From positions 156,727,322 through 156,791,321 of the forward strand of contig CM019065.1 in assembly GCA_009667805.1 (NCBI GenBank): DNA of 64,000 nucleotides. The letters run 5' to 3'. The DNA is from Leptobrachium leishanense. Its lineage: Eukaryota; Chordata; Amphibia; Anura; Megophryidae. The notes under the pieces were generated by a model. That model had not been told where the DNA came from and made no database searches. It saw nothing but the letters and a program-made list of their open reading frames with translations. Shown here one piece after another: positions 27,124 through 38,774 of this stretch. A program made the translations under genes and the position numbers. The number at the start of each line of letters is the position of its first letter. Position 1 is the first letter of the stretch.

Positions 27124-27699
27124 ATGAGCTCCGCTGTGACTGCTGACACCCCCCCATTTCATTTAATTTTATTTTGTTATTCTGAGTTGTCCTTACTATT
27201 TGCAGACTTCCTGCTGACCCAGGCACTTGGGACTTTTTGAGACTATTAGGACGTCAGGCATTGTACCTTTTTTCCACCCCCTTTATTAAATAATTTTTTC
27301 TATTTTTTTTCTTTTTTGTTGATGTGGGACACTGGGTGGTCCTGGGCGAGCCACTTGAGCGGCCACCATGGCTCTAGCCGCCTCTCCTGGTCCCCCGGCC
27401 CCCGTGATCTCTTCCATGGCCCCCGGTATACCTTGCGGTTCCTGGGGTGAGCCTGGAATATTACATTTTTGGGTGATCCCCCCACCCCTTTTTCTTTCTT
27501 CTTTTTTTCTCTTCTCCCCGTCCCACCTGATGTCACCCTGAACAAACTGCCAACTTCTGTTTTTGATGACATTTAGTCTCACCCCCCCCCTTATTATCTG
27601 ATGTATGTTGTTGTTCTCACTATGCGTCTTTTTATTGCTTTCCTCTACCTGATAACACATCCTTGTTCTTTACTTACTGGTTGTTGATATGCTGACATT
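27124..27699. other. downstream flank of the unclassified ORF
   Basis: T-rich stretches alternate with a GC-rich block (27330-27470) containing CACTTGAGCGGCCACCATGG. It is likely the 3' region of the same unknown element. No terminal repeat was found. Confidence 0.3.
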
Positions 27700-29107
27700 C
27701 AGGGTTATTCAAAGAGATTCGAAAAGTCACCGCACGTTCGGTGACTTTTCGTTCTCTTCAATTCGGTTTGTTTTGCCGATCCCATTTCGGTGACCCTGCG
27801 GTGTATTCAGCAAGCACCACAGGGTCCCCGAATTGCAGGGAAAAGCTGCCGCAAACCCAACGAAAACTAACCACAAAACCCGGCGAATGCACGCCGAAAA
27901 CCCTCAATAACATCTGGATTAACCTGCCGAAAACCACAGAAAAACCCGAACAGGAGCCGATCACAGCCTTCAACACAGCAGAAGAGGCAGTGAATAAATT
28001 AGGAAGACATTTTGTATGAATGATTGAAAAGTGAAACACTGTTTTCAAAGAAACTACTGAGCGAAAATGTCTGAAATTTGCATATGAGGTCCAGGGAATG
28101 ATAATAAAGAGGGCTGTTGCAGAAAAAATAAGTAAACTTAAAAAATAAATATAAAAAAAATCTAACTTTTAAAAAAATTTAAAAAAATTCAGAAAAATGC
28201 TTAGAATATCCTAAAAAATCTATAAATAAAGAGACTCTTTACTGCATAATTTTATAATGAACGGTTTATTAGATATTGAATTAAAACGGGAATATTTTTT
28301 TTTTTTTAAAACATAGATTTTTATTGTTAAGTTTGTCAAAATACAAAGTTACTTCGAAGTAGAAGACAAACATCATATATTTGCATAAGAAATCAGTACG
28401 ACTGAAAAATCAACTGTGGGGGGGGGGAGAAGGAGGGGGGGGGGGTTGCAGCCATCATAGAACCCAACTGAAGTAAAAGCTGTATATCAGGGTCAATAAA
28501 TCGGTCATAACCCACAGGCTTCATAAATTTTTTGAATGTCCCAAAGTGTCCAGGGATCCCGTTTAGGCGCATGGACCTCTTCCGATGCCACAATCCGTGA
28601 GTCAAAACCACGATACTGGTCTAATAGGTCAATAACTTGTTTTTTGGTAGGTACTAATGTGGACTTCCAATTACGTGCTATGAGCAATGAGGTCGTGGAG
28701 ATGATAATAAACAACATCCTTCTGTGAAGTTTTGGGAGGTTAATCATACCCAGTAATAGAATCTCCGGTTTGTGAGGAATCAACGTGAAACGGGAATATT
28801 TTTAACATTGAAGCCTATGGGATTCTCCTGAATAAATTTGCCGACTTAAACCACCGAATAGCAGGGCATTTCGGGAACCTTTCACTGCTGGTTTTTGTTC
28901 TCTGAATAGCCGAAGCAGTGCTTTTTCATGGGGTTTTCACTGCCCTCGAACAGGCACCGAACAGGCACCGTATGTTCAGGCAATTCGTCAGGATTTGGCG
29001 AATTGCCTGCTCTCTGGATAGCCGAATGGCCAAGAAAGGTAACCGAACGCTGATTTTCAGCGATCGGTTACCTTTCTCAAGCAATTCGATCTCTTTGAAT
29101 AACCCTG
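27700..29107. mobile_element. CAGGGTTATTC element interrupted by an L1-like fragment
   Basis: Termini are CAGGGTTATTCAAAGAGATT and TCTTTGAATAACCCTG. Outside the insert it aligns along its length with the copy at 41496-42395. A 488-bp L1-like fragment interrupts it at 28300-28787. Confidence 0.85.
28300..28787 (-). mobile_element. 5'-truncated L1-like LINE 3' end with 16-bp TSD
   Basis: AAACGGGAATATTTTT occurs at 28284-28299 and again at 28788-28803. The poly(T) run at 28300-28307 is the poly(A) tail of a minus-strand insertion. Minus-strand codons ([20 protein letters not shown]) are the extreme C-terminus of L1-type ORF2, similar in pattern to LSVTTTLIAAKWKSNFIPTV in the LINE at 47212. Confidence 0.85.
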
Positions 29108-29917
29108 TATATCTCAAAATAAAAATTCTTAAACTAAAAAAAAAAAAAACCTGGGCTGTTAGTGGTATGTGAAGACCAGGTTTGGGAACCACTGAACTAG
29201 ATTATCTCTCCTCGGCAGGCACGTATACACCAGATTTTTTTTTGATATCTTAAATTTTGTTTGGCATTTTCATAGTTTTACTTCCCATACCTTTGTAATG
29301 TAAGCATTGCATACAGTATAATGGTATTGATGATGCTGGTAATAATAGCGTGACTTAATTCATGTACATGGGCCATTGCTTGTTTTCGTTACACGTTCCC
29401 TTATGGCCTCTCTGAGGTTTTCTTGCACTCCCCCTGGACTCCATTTATATTCAGAGCATGACCTATTGTTCTAGCATTTTCTTTCTCTCACAACACTTTC
29501 TCTCATACATTTTAAAAACTAGAAAAGAGGATTACTCCCAGAAACGTTTTCTGTACATACTGGTTTATCTAGGTCCTAATTGTGTGTGTGTGCTCATATA
29601 TTAAATAATTTGACATTCTTGGAAAAGCTAAATATGGGTATATGTACATGCCAGAAAAATAACGTGTGCATATGTTAACATTGTTTAATTTGTATAATTT
29701 GCATGTCTTTTAAAATTATTTAGTTTGAATCTTAGTCATTCAGAGCACCAATAAATGTTGATTTTCTTTTTTTTTTTAAATAATATTATTTACCAGGGTA
29801 CAGGTGCATTGGGATGATACTTTTGTGGTTTTCCAATTTTACGTACATCCATCCAGCATGTTTCCTGACTTATATTCATTATTTATTTTGTACATTTGGC
29901 AAATCTTTCATATTTTA
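29108..29917. other. intron 2 stretch, no gene
   Basis: It begins with the inverted fragment of the TAGTGGTTTCCAACC repeat (to about 29205). Around 29785-29840, TTTACCAGGGTACAGGTGCA then TTGGGATGATAC may be a diverged ACCAGGAAGG repeat. The rest is plain AT-rich intron. Confidence 0.4.
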
Positions 29918-30259
29918 AGGTTGGGATCAGACGAACGTTTTTGAGAGCGGAAGGAATGTCCGTGAGAGAGGACATCCTTCCACTCTGACACCCGTCTGGC
30001 CACCTCGCTGAGTGCAATTAGTGCGCTCAGCGCTGCAAGGCTCGATTTCCCCCTATGGAGTTTCGCACTTTGCAGTCCCGTCAAGGCGCGTGTATCGTTT
30101 TGACGGGGAGGCTTTTTGCACGGACGCTTGTAGCATGTGCAATTTGTGTGCACGCTACGGCGTGCGACTGGCCCCGTCAAAGTGTCACAACGCTGCGATG
30201 TATACCGGGGGGCACTTCAGTATGAGCGCTCCTAGTGCGCTCGTCTGACCCCAGCCTTA
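29918..30259. mobile_element. TCAGACGAACG inverted-repeat MITE
   Basis: It begins AAGGTTGGGATCAGACGAAC and ends GCGCTCGTCTGACCCCAGCC then TT. These ends are inverted repeats shared with 31504-31957 and the right end at 38752-38772. The interior is GC/CpG-rich with no ORF of note. Confidence 0.7.
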
Positions 30260-31077
30260 TCGTTTATAGACTTCTTCTCCCAAATGCTTATGCTTCACCA
30301 ACAGTGTATCTGTGCTGATTTCTGCTTCTGCAGTGCACTGCTGTGTTGAGTCAGTATTTTTGTGGTGTTTCTGCATAAATTTTTGTCATCTGAGGTACAG
30401 TTACTTAGCAATTTTTTAAAAACATAGAACTTTTAAAGGTAATAATAAATTCAATTAGGAAGACCTTTATCTTGGTTTTCAATTAGGAAAACTATTTCCT
30501 AACTATTCCTTTTAAACTTGATTGAAGCAAAACCCCTAGAAGTCTATACAACAGTGTGTGCAGGCATCCACTGTCCATCGGGGACTACCGGGAGAATCCC
30601 AGTGGGCCGATGGCTCTGTGGGCTGGTTAGACCAGCTGCCTGACTAGGTCTGAGCAGCGGGCCCGTGGCCTGGCCATTGGACATTTGCCTGATGAGCTGT
30701 GTCATGGAGGCTGTTGTTAAAGATGCTACTACGTAGACTGCCATTTAGTAGACGGCGCCTGGTAGCAGCTTTGCCCGAGCGCTGGGAGAGATGTGACATT
30801 CACTTCTTCCCAGTGGCTGCACACTCAGCTTCCAGGTGGTCTTTGTGATGTGTACAGCCCAGCCTGGAAGCTTTCCTGCACTACAAGGAACAGGGAACAG
30901 GAGTGATCTGACTGCAGCTGAGCTGCGTGCTGCCTTCTGTCAGACGCGGCACAGTGATTTCAAGGTATGAGAGAGCTCTCCACATTTCCCAACCAGCGCA
31001 GGCTGCCAGGGAAGGTAATTTCTTCCTGATCCCCAATTTTATTATTTTCCACACACACCTCTAATGTGGATTTAAAG
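30260..31077. other. intron 2 stretch, no gene
   Basis: A GC-richer segment (30560-31000) with CCATCGGGGACTACCGGGAG looks repeat-derived, but its ends could not be defined. Confidence 0.35.
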
Positions 31078-31503
31078 GGTCTATTCACAAAGCACTGACA
31101 TTTCAGTGCTTTGTGTTTCGGCACACTTCACCCCATTTCGCCAAAAATACGGTGGTTCACTAGCGAATGGTCACCGTATTTTGTTGGAATTGGAGTCGCA
31201 GAAACAGTTATAGGACGTTGGTAAAAACCAAAAAAGAAAGTCTCCCCTTCTCCTAATAGGAGTGTAAATCAATAAAAATGTGTTCAAATAATAAAGTCCT
31301 TTAAAAAATAATAAATTCTGTTTCAAAATAAAGTCTTTTAAAAAATAAGATTATCAGAAATGTTGTCTAAAAAAATACATGAAGGTTTTTGCAAAAAAAT
31401 ACAAAGAATAAATGATCTATACTATATGGGATAATTTTGCTGCTGCCAAAGGCCATCAAACATTGCCGAATTGCACCTTATTTGCTGTCAAATCGCCAGT
31501 ATT

Positions 31504-31957
31504 TAGGCTGGGGTCAGACGAGCGTGATTTCTACGGGCTGTACGTCCGTGCAGTACGGACATCGTCAGTACGGATGACGCAGTAGTGGTCACACAGTCCG
31601 TTTTTTCACTGAAGTTATTTTTGACGGATGTAGGAGGGAAAAATAAATTACAATGAAAAAACATTCTGTCCGTCAAAAATGCTGGACGTATAAATGCAGT
31701 CCGTCTGACCACGTTCCATCACTCACACACAAAGCTATGCAGACGTTGTGGACGTGGCGCACTCCGCACGTCCGTTCTAGCAGTATTACGTTCTTGCCTA
31801 ACCTGCGTCCGTTTGCCGCGGCCGTTGTGCGTCCGCAGTTCAGTGCGGACGTACTTCATGTGTCAGGCTCCAATGGACTTTCTTTCATGCTATCACGGAC
31901 GTACTTTTAGGCGCAATCACGGACGTTAACACTACGCTCGTCTGACCCCAGCCTTAA
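31504..31957. mobile_element. TCAGACGAGCG inverted-repeat MITE
   Basis: Ends are AGGCTGGGGTCAGACGAGCG and CGCTCGTCTGACCCCAGCCT, exact inverted repeats. It sits inside a decayed element whose outer parts (31078 onward and to about 32200) resemble the GGTTATTCA family (TCTATTCACAAAGCACTGAC; GGTTATTCATAGAGCACCGA). Confidence 0.75.
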
Positions 31958-32412
31958 TGTTATTGACATTGCCAATTGGGCGCAATTCAGCGGTTATTGG
32001 CGCAATTTGCGGTTTTCGCCGATGTCCGAGAACTGCTTTGGTGACTCCATTTTTGGCAAAACACAGTGAATATTCACTTAATAGAGAATTTACTGTATTT
32101 TTGGCGAAATGGAGAACTGAAGAGAGCTGAAACACAAACAAGGTTATTCATAGAGCACCGAAATGCGGCAAAACACAAAGCACCGACTTTGCACACAATT
32201 TATAATAACATAAAATATGTTTTCATTTCATTAAATGCCAAAAAAAACAAACCAAATCTTCAGCTCCAGCCCATAGAGATCTTAATCCAGCCCTGCGTGT
32301 TTGCGTAATGGGAGTGGGCCGCTCTGGATGAAGTCCAGGGCCTTTTTTTGTCCCTGAGTGTGCGTGAGTATAATTATATAATGTATATTCATTGTGAATT
32401 ATACATACATAT

Positions 32413-32818
32413 TAGAGTTGTGCATTCGTTTCATAACGAATCTTAATTTCATCCGAAATTTCATAAATTCGTATTTCAGAAGTACTGAAATATCGAATTC
32501 GTCTCATCCGAAATGAAACAGTATATAACGAAATTGATTCGATATACTGTTTCACAAGAGAACTATTGATTGAATGATTCCTCTATGCACACTGCAGAGA
32601 AACGGTAATTTAACCCTAGCTTACCTTTTAACCCTCATGTTTAGCCCTAATCTACTGTAACAGTAATTGAGCAGGATTTGATTTTTTTTTTTTTTTTTGT
32701 GATCCTAAAATTTGAAACAAATTGAAATTACGAAAACAAATCAGTATTCAAGCGAATTGTTTCAGACAATATTATTTTCAAACTAAACAAAAAAAAATTT
32801 CAGTTGTGCACACGTCTA
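32413..32818. mobile_element. hAT-like MITE with imperfect 8-bp TSD
   Basis: Ends are TAGAGTTGTGCATTCGTTT and CAGTTGTGCACACGTCTA. Flanks are ATACATAT (32405-32412) and ATACATAC (32819-32826), 7 of 8 identical. The interior is AT-rich with repeated CGAAAT/ATTTCG motifs. Confidence 0.65.
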
Positions 32819-32826
32819 ATACATAC

Positions 32827-33195
32827 TGGGCCCTATTACAATCTTCACGCAAACATTTGCGCCGGTGCAAAAATGCATTAATGCGAGTGGCAAAACCCTT
32901 TGCGCTGAACGTCGTATTACAATGTCAGCGCAACAAACGCACGTATACGTCTACCGCGGGTGAACCTGCGTGAACTTACTGTACGTCACGCGTCCTATAC
33001 TTAACATTGTGAACGCAGCAAAGTATATATAGTTACACATTCTACACATAACAAACCAATAAATTTGAGAAGTTGTGTGTGCATTTATTATTACTGCAGC
33101 ATATATGCGCAGATTGACTTTGACAGAAGCAAAAGATGATGGAGGTTTCGTTACAAAATGTGAATCAGAACTAAAATGCCAGACAAACAATAAAA
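32827..33195. mobile_element. partial GGCCCCTATTACA element
   Basis: GGGCCCTATTACAATCTTCA through GCAGATTGACTTTGACAGAA aligns with the left half of the complete copy at 53213-54327. The right end is absent. Confidence 0.6.
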
Positions 33196-33491
33196 AACAA
33201 TAAAAAACAAAATAAATTCAAAGGTCAAAAATAATCCAGTTTTTCATCCATGGAGGGCTTCACACAGAATAACTCTCGAGTGTGAGGAAACCTTTTATAA
33301 GTCCTTCTCATGCCTTCTCAAAGAGCCCTCTTTTTTTGCCTGTTCGGTCTGGTAACAGAATACCAACAAAACGTTTTTCACTTTCAGTTGACTTAACAAC
33401 AGGCAGCGGCCGCTTAATCCCCCTCCGATGTAATAAACAGATATGACTTGTTGTGTTTCTGTTAATTGAATTTGCCTGGGATCTGTTTTAG

Positions 33492-33676
33492 GCAGATCGG
33501 AGAGAACCTGATTGTTCCAGGAGGTGTGAAGACCATCGAAGCTCATGGAAGGATGGTGATGCCTGGTGGTATAGACGTTCATACCTGCTTCCAGAAGCCT
33601 TGTAATGGCATGGTGTCTGTAGATGACTTCTATCAGGGGACCAAAGCATCACTGGCTGGAGGAACCACAATGATCA
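33492..33676 (+). CDS. dpysl2: dpysl2 exon 3
   Basis: The acceptor is TTTTAG and the donor GTAAGT. The exon completes the split Lys codon and reads [20 protein letters not shown], then the PGGIDVHT strand and the [13 protein letters not shown] helix. It covers human residues 43-105. It is the most diverged exon here: [17 protein letters not shown] replaces mammalian [17 protein letters not shown], adding two cysteines. The hydrolase-type HxH metal site is absent, as in all CRMPs. Confidence 0.96.
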
Positions 33677-34054
33677 GTAAGTGATGATTTGCAGCATTAT
33701 TTATACTTTTCACCTCTTAAACTGTTGCCAACACATATGTAAGTGTTGCCAGTTTTCCAGTATTTAAAATTAGGTGGTTTTGCAAGTTGTTTCAGATATA
33801 TGTCCCTTGAAGTTATGTTTGTTATATTTTTTCTTCTCCCTTCAACAGATCCACCCCAGTTATTTTTTTCAGGAGGTCTGCTGCCCTTTTTTCTGTGAAT
33901 TTCCATCACCGTCATCCTTTTTTTCCCCCTAAATTTACTTTACAGACAGTTGGGTTTAAAAAATGTATCTCATTTGCATAATTGTATTTCAAATGCATGC
34001 ATCAAAATTTACCATCAGTTCAGTGTCTTGTTAAAAAAAACAATAGATACATTT

Positions 34055-34596
34055 TATGTCATCAAATTCAAACTACTCACCCTGGCCTACAAAACCCTCA
34101 CTAACGCCGCCCCTCACTACCTGTCCTCACTAATCACCAAATACACCCCAGCCCATCCCCTACGATCCAACAATGACCTGCGCCTGGCTTTCTCCATCAT
34201 TGCCTCTTCACATGCCAGAATGCAGGACTTTTCTCGTGCAGCGCCGACCCTATGGAATGCGCTTCCTTGCAATATCAGACGGTCCCCAAATCTGGCTTCA
34301 TTTAAACGCTCCCTAAAGACCCTTCTGTTTAGGGAAGCCTACCACCTGACTCCGTAACAAGACATCGGACCGACCCAAAAACAGTCCTCACCTCTCCCTG
34401 CATTAACTCATCACTGCAGCCCCCCCTCCTGTTTCTAATCCCCTCACCATCTAGATTGTAAATTCCCATGGGAATAGGGTCCTCATATCCTCATGTATCT
34501 GCAGGCAGGAATACTGACCTGTGTCCTGTATGTATTGTAGAATTGTCCTGTCTTTACCCATTACACCTTGTACAGCGCTGCGGAATGTGTTGGCGC
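34055..34596 (+). mobile_element. diverged L2-like 3' fragment, left part
   Basis: It encodes the L2 C-terminus ([48 protein letters not shown]) then the TACAGCGCTGCGGAATGTGT tail. The tail stops at TGGCGC, where a TTAA element is inserted. Its last codons are intact, unlike those of the two younger copies. Confidence 0.85.
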
Positions 34597-35805
34597 TTAA
34601 CCCCTTAAGGACCCCTGACGTACCCTGTACGTCCTGTCCACAGGTCTCCCTTAGACCCGCGGACGTACAGGGTACGTCAGCGGTGCCTAATCCCCCTCCC
34701 GTCCGATACTCACCTCCCTCGCTGGATCCCTTGGCGATCTGGCAGGGAGGAAGCCTGCCCATGTGATTTACATGGGCAGGCGAGGCTGATGACGTCGCCA
34801 CGCTGCGTGGTGACGTCATCAGCAGGCGTCCCCATGCAATTCAATGGAGGGGGGGCTCCTTCGGAGCCCTCTATCTCCCCAACCATTGAAGCTAGGGAGA
34901 TGCTGTTTGCACCGCTGAAAAGGGGTGCAAACCTTTTCAGCGGTGTATAGCACTAACAGTTTCGCCGCCGGATCACGTTTCGGCGCCAATTGGCGCCAAA
35001 ACGCGATTCGAACCTGGAGTGCGGCTGACATCTTGGATGTCAGCCAAGCCTCCAGGTCCCCCCCCACCCACTGACAACCTCACCATATGTGTGAGGATGT
35101 CAGTGGGCCAGTTAACCATCTAGCTGCCATGTAGAGATAAGGGGATCCTAAGGATCCCCATATCTCCCGATCCATGGCAGCTAGATGGTCATATTTGACA
35201 TCATTTGAAAGGCCTGATTATGGCCTTTCCAATGATACCAAACATGTCCAGGTTTGGTTTTAAAAAGAAATTAAAAAAATAAAAATAAATTTAAAAAAAA
35301 TAATAAAAGAATTAAATAAAATAAAAAAATGTTTTTTTTTAAAAAGTTTTTTTTGTCTGGGGGGAGTTTAATTAAATAGGACCTAGGCTGTCATCTAAAA
35401 ATAATTAGCACAAAATGGTCAGAATGAGCGCAGCGCACATAGGTGAACTGTCTCAGCAGTGAAGGGGTTAAAAAGCAAACGCATGTTAAAATTGAGTATT
35501 TCTATTTAGCCGGGGTCTTTTTGGGTGGTTGTAGATTTTGGGGATTAAATTACGAAAAAGTGTGCTTTTACCATTTTTTCCTCATAGTTCATATTTTTTT
35601 TATAGTAAATTATTCGATATGATGGAAATAATAGTATTTCTAGAAAGTCCATTTAATGGCGGGAAAAAGGGTGTATAATATGTGTGGTTGAATAAACGAG
35701 TAAGAGGAAAATTTGACCTAAATACTAACAGCGCAGAAACGTAAAAACAGCAGCGGTCACTAAAAGACGGATTTGTGTAAAACCGCCCGGTCACTAAGGG
35801 GTTAA
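34597..35805. mobile_element. TTAA-type (piggyBac-like) element inserted in an L2 tail
   Basis: It starts TTAACCCCTTAAGGACCC (34597) and ends CACTAAGGGGTTAA (35805). The L2 sequence resumes at once with TAAATAATAATAATA, so the boundaries are certain. Internal palindromes include TGATGACGTCGCCACG with CGTGGTGACGTCATCA, and the ATCATTTGAAAGGCC/GGCCTTTCCAATGAT core. A second TTAA-family end (CAGCAGTGAAGGGGTTAA) lies inside at 35453-35470, so the element is itself composite. No transposase. Confidence 0.8.
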
Positions 35806-35830
35806 TAAATAATAATAATAATCATAGTAA
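35806..35830 (+). mobile_element. L2-like 3' fragment, right part (AAT tail)
   Basis: TAAATAATAATAATAATCAT continues the L2 tail broken at 34596. Confidence 0.75.
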
Positions 35831-36179
35831 TAATTTTATATCTATACAAAATATAGATTTTGCTGATATATGAACTCTCCTATCCCATTCCAAACTCAAC
35901 TGATGTAAATAAAAGCAGACAAACACTATAATAAAAAGCTAAGGTAGATACATTTTGACAAAATGTCATCAATTTATTCCATTGACCCATATCTTCCATT
36001 TATTTGGATACAAATATTGGCTCAGAAAACAAATATATATGAGCCCAGTGGTTGATGTCAGGTGAACGACAGTGTACTGACATTAGAGTGCCTTCAAATT
36101 TGGGATTTGCAGGGGTGAGCAGTCTTGACCCTACAGATGTTTGGAGGCTACATCTCCCATGGTTGGCAAGGATTCATGA

Positions 36180-36882
36180 GAAAAGCACTTCCAAAACATC
36201 ACTCACCCAAAACCCGCAGAAATCGCTGCAAACACAAAGCCGAACACGCTGGAAAAATCCAAGCAGCTGGCGATCACAGCGCATAGTAGCTGCCGGAAAA
36301 AGCCGACACGCAGACGAACGGGGTGGAACAAAAAAAACACAGTTCATTTGAAAGTTTGAAATTTGAAACGCTGTTTGTAAAAAAAACTACTGAACGAAAA
36401 TGTCTGGAATTTACGCATAAAATCCAATGAATGATAATAAAAAGGTCTGTTACAGAAATATGAAAAAAACAATTAAAAAAAAACGGTAAAACAATTTTCA
36501 CTAAAAGATCCTAAAAAAATCTATAAAGAGACTTTTTACTGCAGAATAAAATAATAAAAGGTTTATTAGATATTGAATTAAAACGGAATATTTTTAACAT
36601 TGAAGCCTATGGGATTCTCCTGAATAAACCGGACGAATGAAACCACTGAATGGCAGGGCACTTCACTGATATTCCTCAGCTGTTCGGTGTTCTCAGAATA
36701 GACAAACCTCTATGGGAGATTTCACTGCCCTCAAAAAGGCACCGTACATGCAGACAATTTGCCAAGATTTTGCGAATTGCCTGCTCTCTGAATAGCCGAA
36801 TTGCCCCGAAATTTCCCCGTTCGCTGAAATTCAGTGTCCGGTTACATTTCGGGGACAGATTGTCTCTCTCTGAATAACCCTG
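36180..36882. mobile_element. CAGGGTTATTC family element, left end lost
   Basis: It ends TCTCTGAATAACCCTG at 36882 and shares internal blocks with the 41496 copy (TTGAAGCCTATGGGATTCTC, GCCTGCTCTCTGAATAGCCG). The left terminus is degraded. Confidence 0.65.
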
Positions 36883-36893
36883 ATAGTGACCTA

Positions 36894-37899
36894 CAGGGTT
36901 ATTCAGAAAGGGCCGATCTGGCCCCGAAATGGCACCGAACAGTGAATTTCCCCGTATGGTGCAATTTCGTGGCCATTCGGCTATTCAGAAAGCAGGCAGT
37001 TTGCCAAATTTTAGCAAATTGCCAGCAAAATACAGTGCCTGTTCGATAGCAGTGAAATCCCCATAGAGAAGCAATGGTTAACCTATTCAGATAATACCGA
37101 ACAGCAGTGAAAAGTCAGAGAAATGCCTTGATGTTCGGTGGTTTCATTCGGTAGGTTTAGTCAGGTGAATCCCATAGGCTTCAATATTAAAAATATTCCT
37201 GGTTTTATGCAATATCTAATAAACTGTAAAAGTCTCTATTCTTTTATACATTTTTTTAAGGCATTTTTGGGATTTTTTTCACAATTTTTTCCCTCTGAAT
37301 TATATTTATTTATTTATTTATTTAAATAGTGTTTTTTCTTTTTTTCTGTGACAGACCTTTTTATTATTATTCATCGGACCTTGTATGTTAATTCCAGACA
37401 TTTTCGTCCAGTAGCTTTTTGCAAACAGCGAAACAGCGTTTCAAATTTGACACTTTCAATCATTTTATTTTTTTATTTTTTACCCCGTTCGTCGGCTTGT
37501 TGGCTTTTTCTGGCGGCTGGTCATCGTGGTGTTTAGTGGATCGGCGGATTTGTGGCAGCTAATGGGATTGGATCTGATAATTTCTGCTAATTTAAAAAGA
37601 AAAACGCAAAACTGCTGAAATTATCGAATCTGATAATTTTGTGTGGTTTCCCGGAGGCTTTAACGAATCAGATTCGAAAATCCGCCAGACCTGCTGAAAT
37701 TATCGGATCCGATGATTTTGGTGGATTTGCAGCTTTTTTTTGCAATCGCCAGTTTTTCAGCAGCATTTCCCCGCACTTTGTGGACCCTGCGGTTAATGCT
37801 GAATTCCTCGCAGGGTCGGGGAATTTGATTCCCCGTAGTGTGGGGAACGACCGAGCACTGAAATGTCGGCGACATTTCGGTGCGCTCTGAATAACCCTT
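36894..37899. mobile_element. CAGGGTTATTC family element
   Basis: It starts CAGGGTTATTCAGAAAGGGC only 11 bp after the previous copy and ends GCGCTCTGAATAACCC. The two copies are in close tandem. A GAATCTGATAATTT-rich middle is not shared with the 41496 copy. Confidence 0.65.
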
Positions 37900-38238
37900 C
37901 TAGTCTTTTTTTTTGGGCGGTGCTCCAGTAAGGTTTTCTCCTTTTTGGCAACGATTTCTCCCCGTTGAAGATAAAAGAAGATATGCTACACCACAAGTTC
38001 ATGATAGTATTCTTATATACATTATTCCTTATTGAATTTATAAACATTATTATGCTCTTTTATGTAAAGTATTTAACATTCCTTGTATGTCTAAGGAAGA
38101 TAGCAGTATACTTGTGTTAGTAGTTTGAATTTTCTAGAGTTTCTCATGAAAAATGTTTGATTAAATTTTTTACTTATTGTTTTAGATTTTCCGACTATTA
38201 TTTTTCTATAACATCATCTCTTTTTCCATTCTTCCTAG
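37900..38238. other. end of dpysl2 intron 3
   Basis: Ordinary AT-rich intron with the exon 4 polypyrimidine tract (TTTTTCCATTCTTCCTAG). Confidence 0.4.
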
Positions 38239-38403
38239 TTGATCGTGTTGTCCCAGAGCCTGGGACCAGCTTACTTAGTGCTTTTGACCAGTGGCGAGAG
38301 TGGGCAGACAGTAAATCCTGCTGTGACTATTCCTTGCATATGGATATTATTGAATGGCACAAGGGGGTACAAGAGGAGATGGAAGCCCTTGTTAAAGATC
38401 ATG
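38239..38403 (+). CDS. dpysl2: dpysl2 exon 4
   Basis: The acceptor is CTTCCTAG and the donor GTGAGT. The exon reads [20 protein letters not shown], then [20 protein letters not shown] and [15 protein letters not shown]. The [10 protein letters not shown] end is specific for DPYSL2. Mammals have IDHVV where this sequence has IDRVV. It covers human residues 105-160. Confidence 0.96.
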
Positions 38404-38454
38404 GTGAGTGGCACAAACCTACAATGAGCAAGCTAACAAATACATTAATTTTTA

Positions 38455-38772
38455 GAGCCAGGCATGCATATTTTATGGCTGGGGCAAGCGGGCGCACCAT
38501 GTGCGCCCGTACTGGCGTGCCTTCTGACGTCCATCGCAACATTGAGACGCTGCTACGGGGCTAGCCATACGCTGTAGCTTGCGCACAAATTGCGCACACA
38601 ACAGCAGCCTTGCTGTGTCCGTGAAGCAGCCCTCTCCATCAAAGCACTAGGACGCACATTGATGGAGCTGCAAAGTGCGATCCTCCATAGGTGGCCGGTG
38701 GGCGTCGAGTGGAAGTAACTCTCACAGACGTTCCTTCCGCTCTCCAATGACGCTCGTCTGCCCCCAGCCTTA
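38455..38772. mobile_element. TCAGACGAGCG MITE, degraded left end
   Basis: The right end ACGCTCGTCTGCCCCCAGCC then TTAA matches the family. The left end (GGCTGGGGCAAGCGGGCGC near 38480) is diverged. GC-rich, no ORF. Confidence 0.55.
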
Positions 38773-38774
38773 AT

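Noticed and set aside
26795..27226. 143-codon minus-strand ORF
   Set aside because: It overlaps the longer plus-strand 262-codon ORF in GC-rich DNA and looks like its shadow; no motif supports it.
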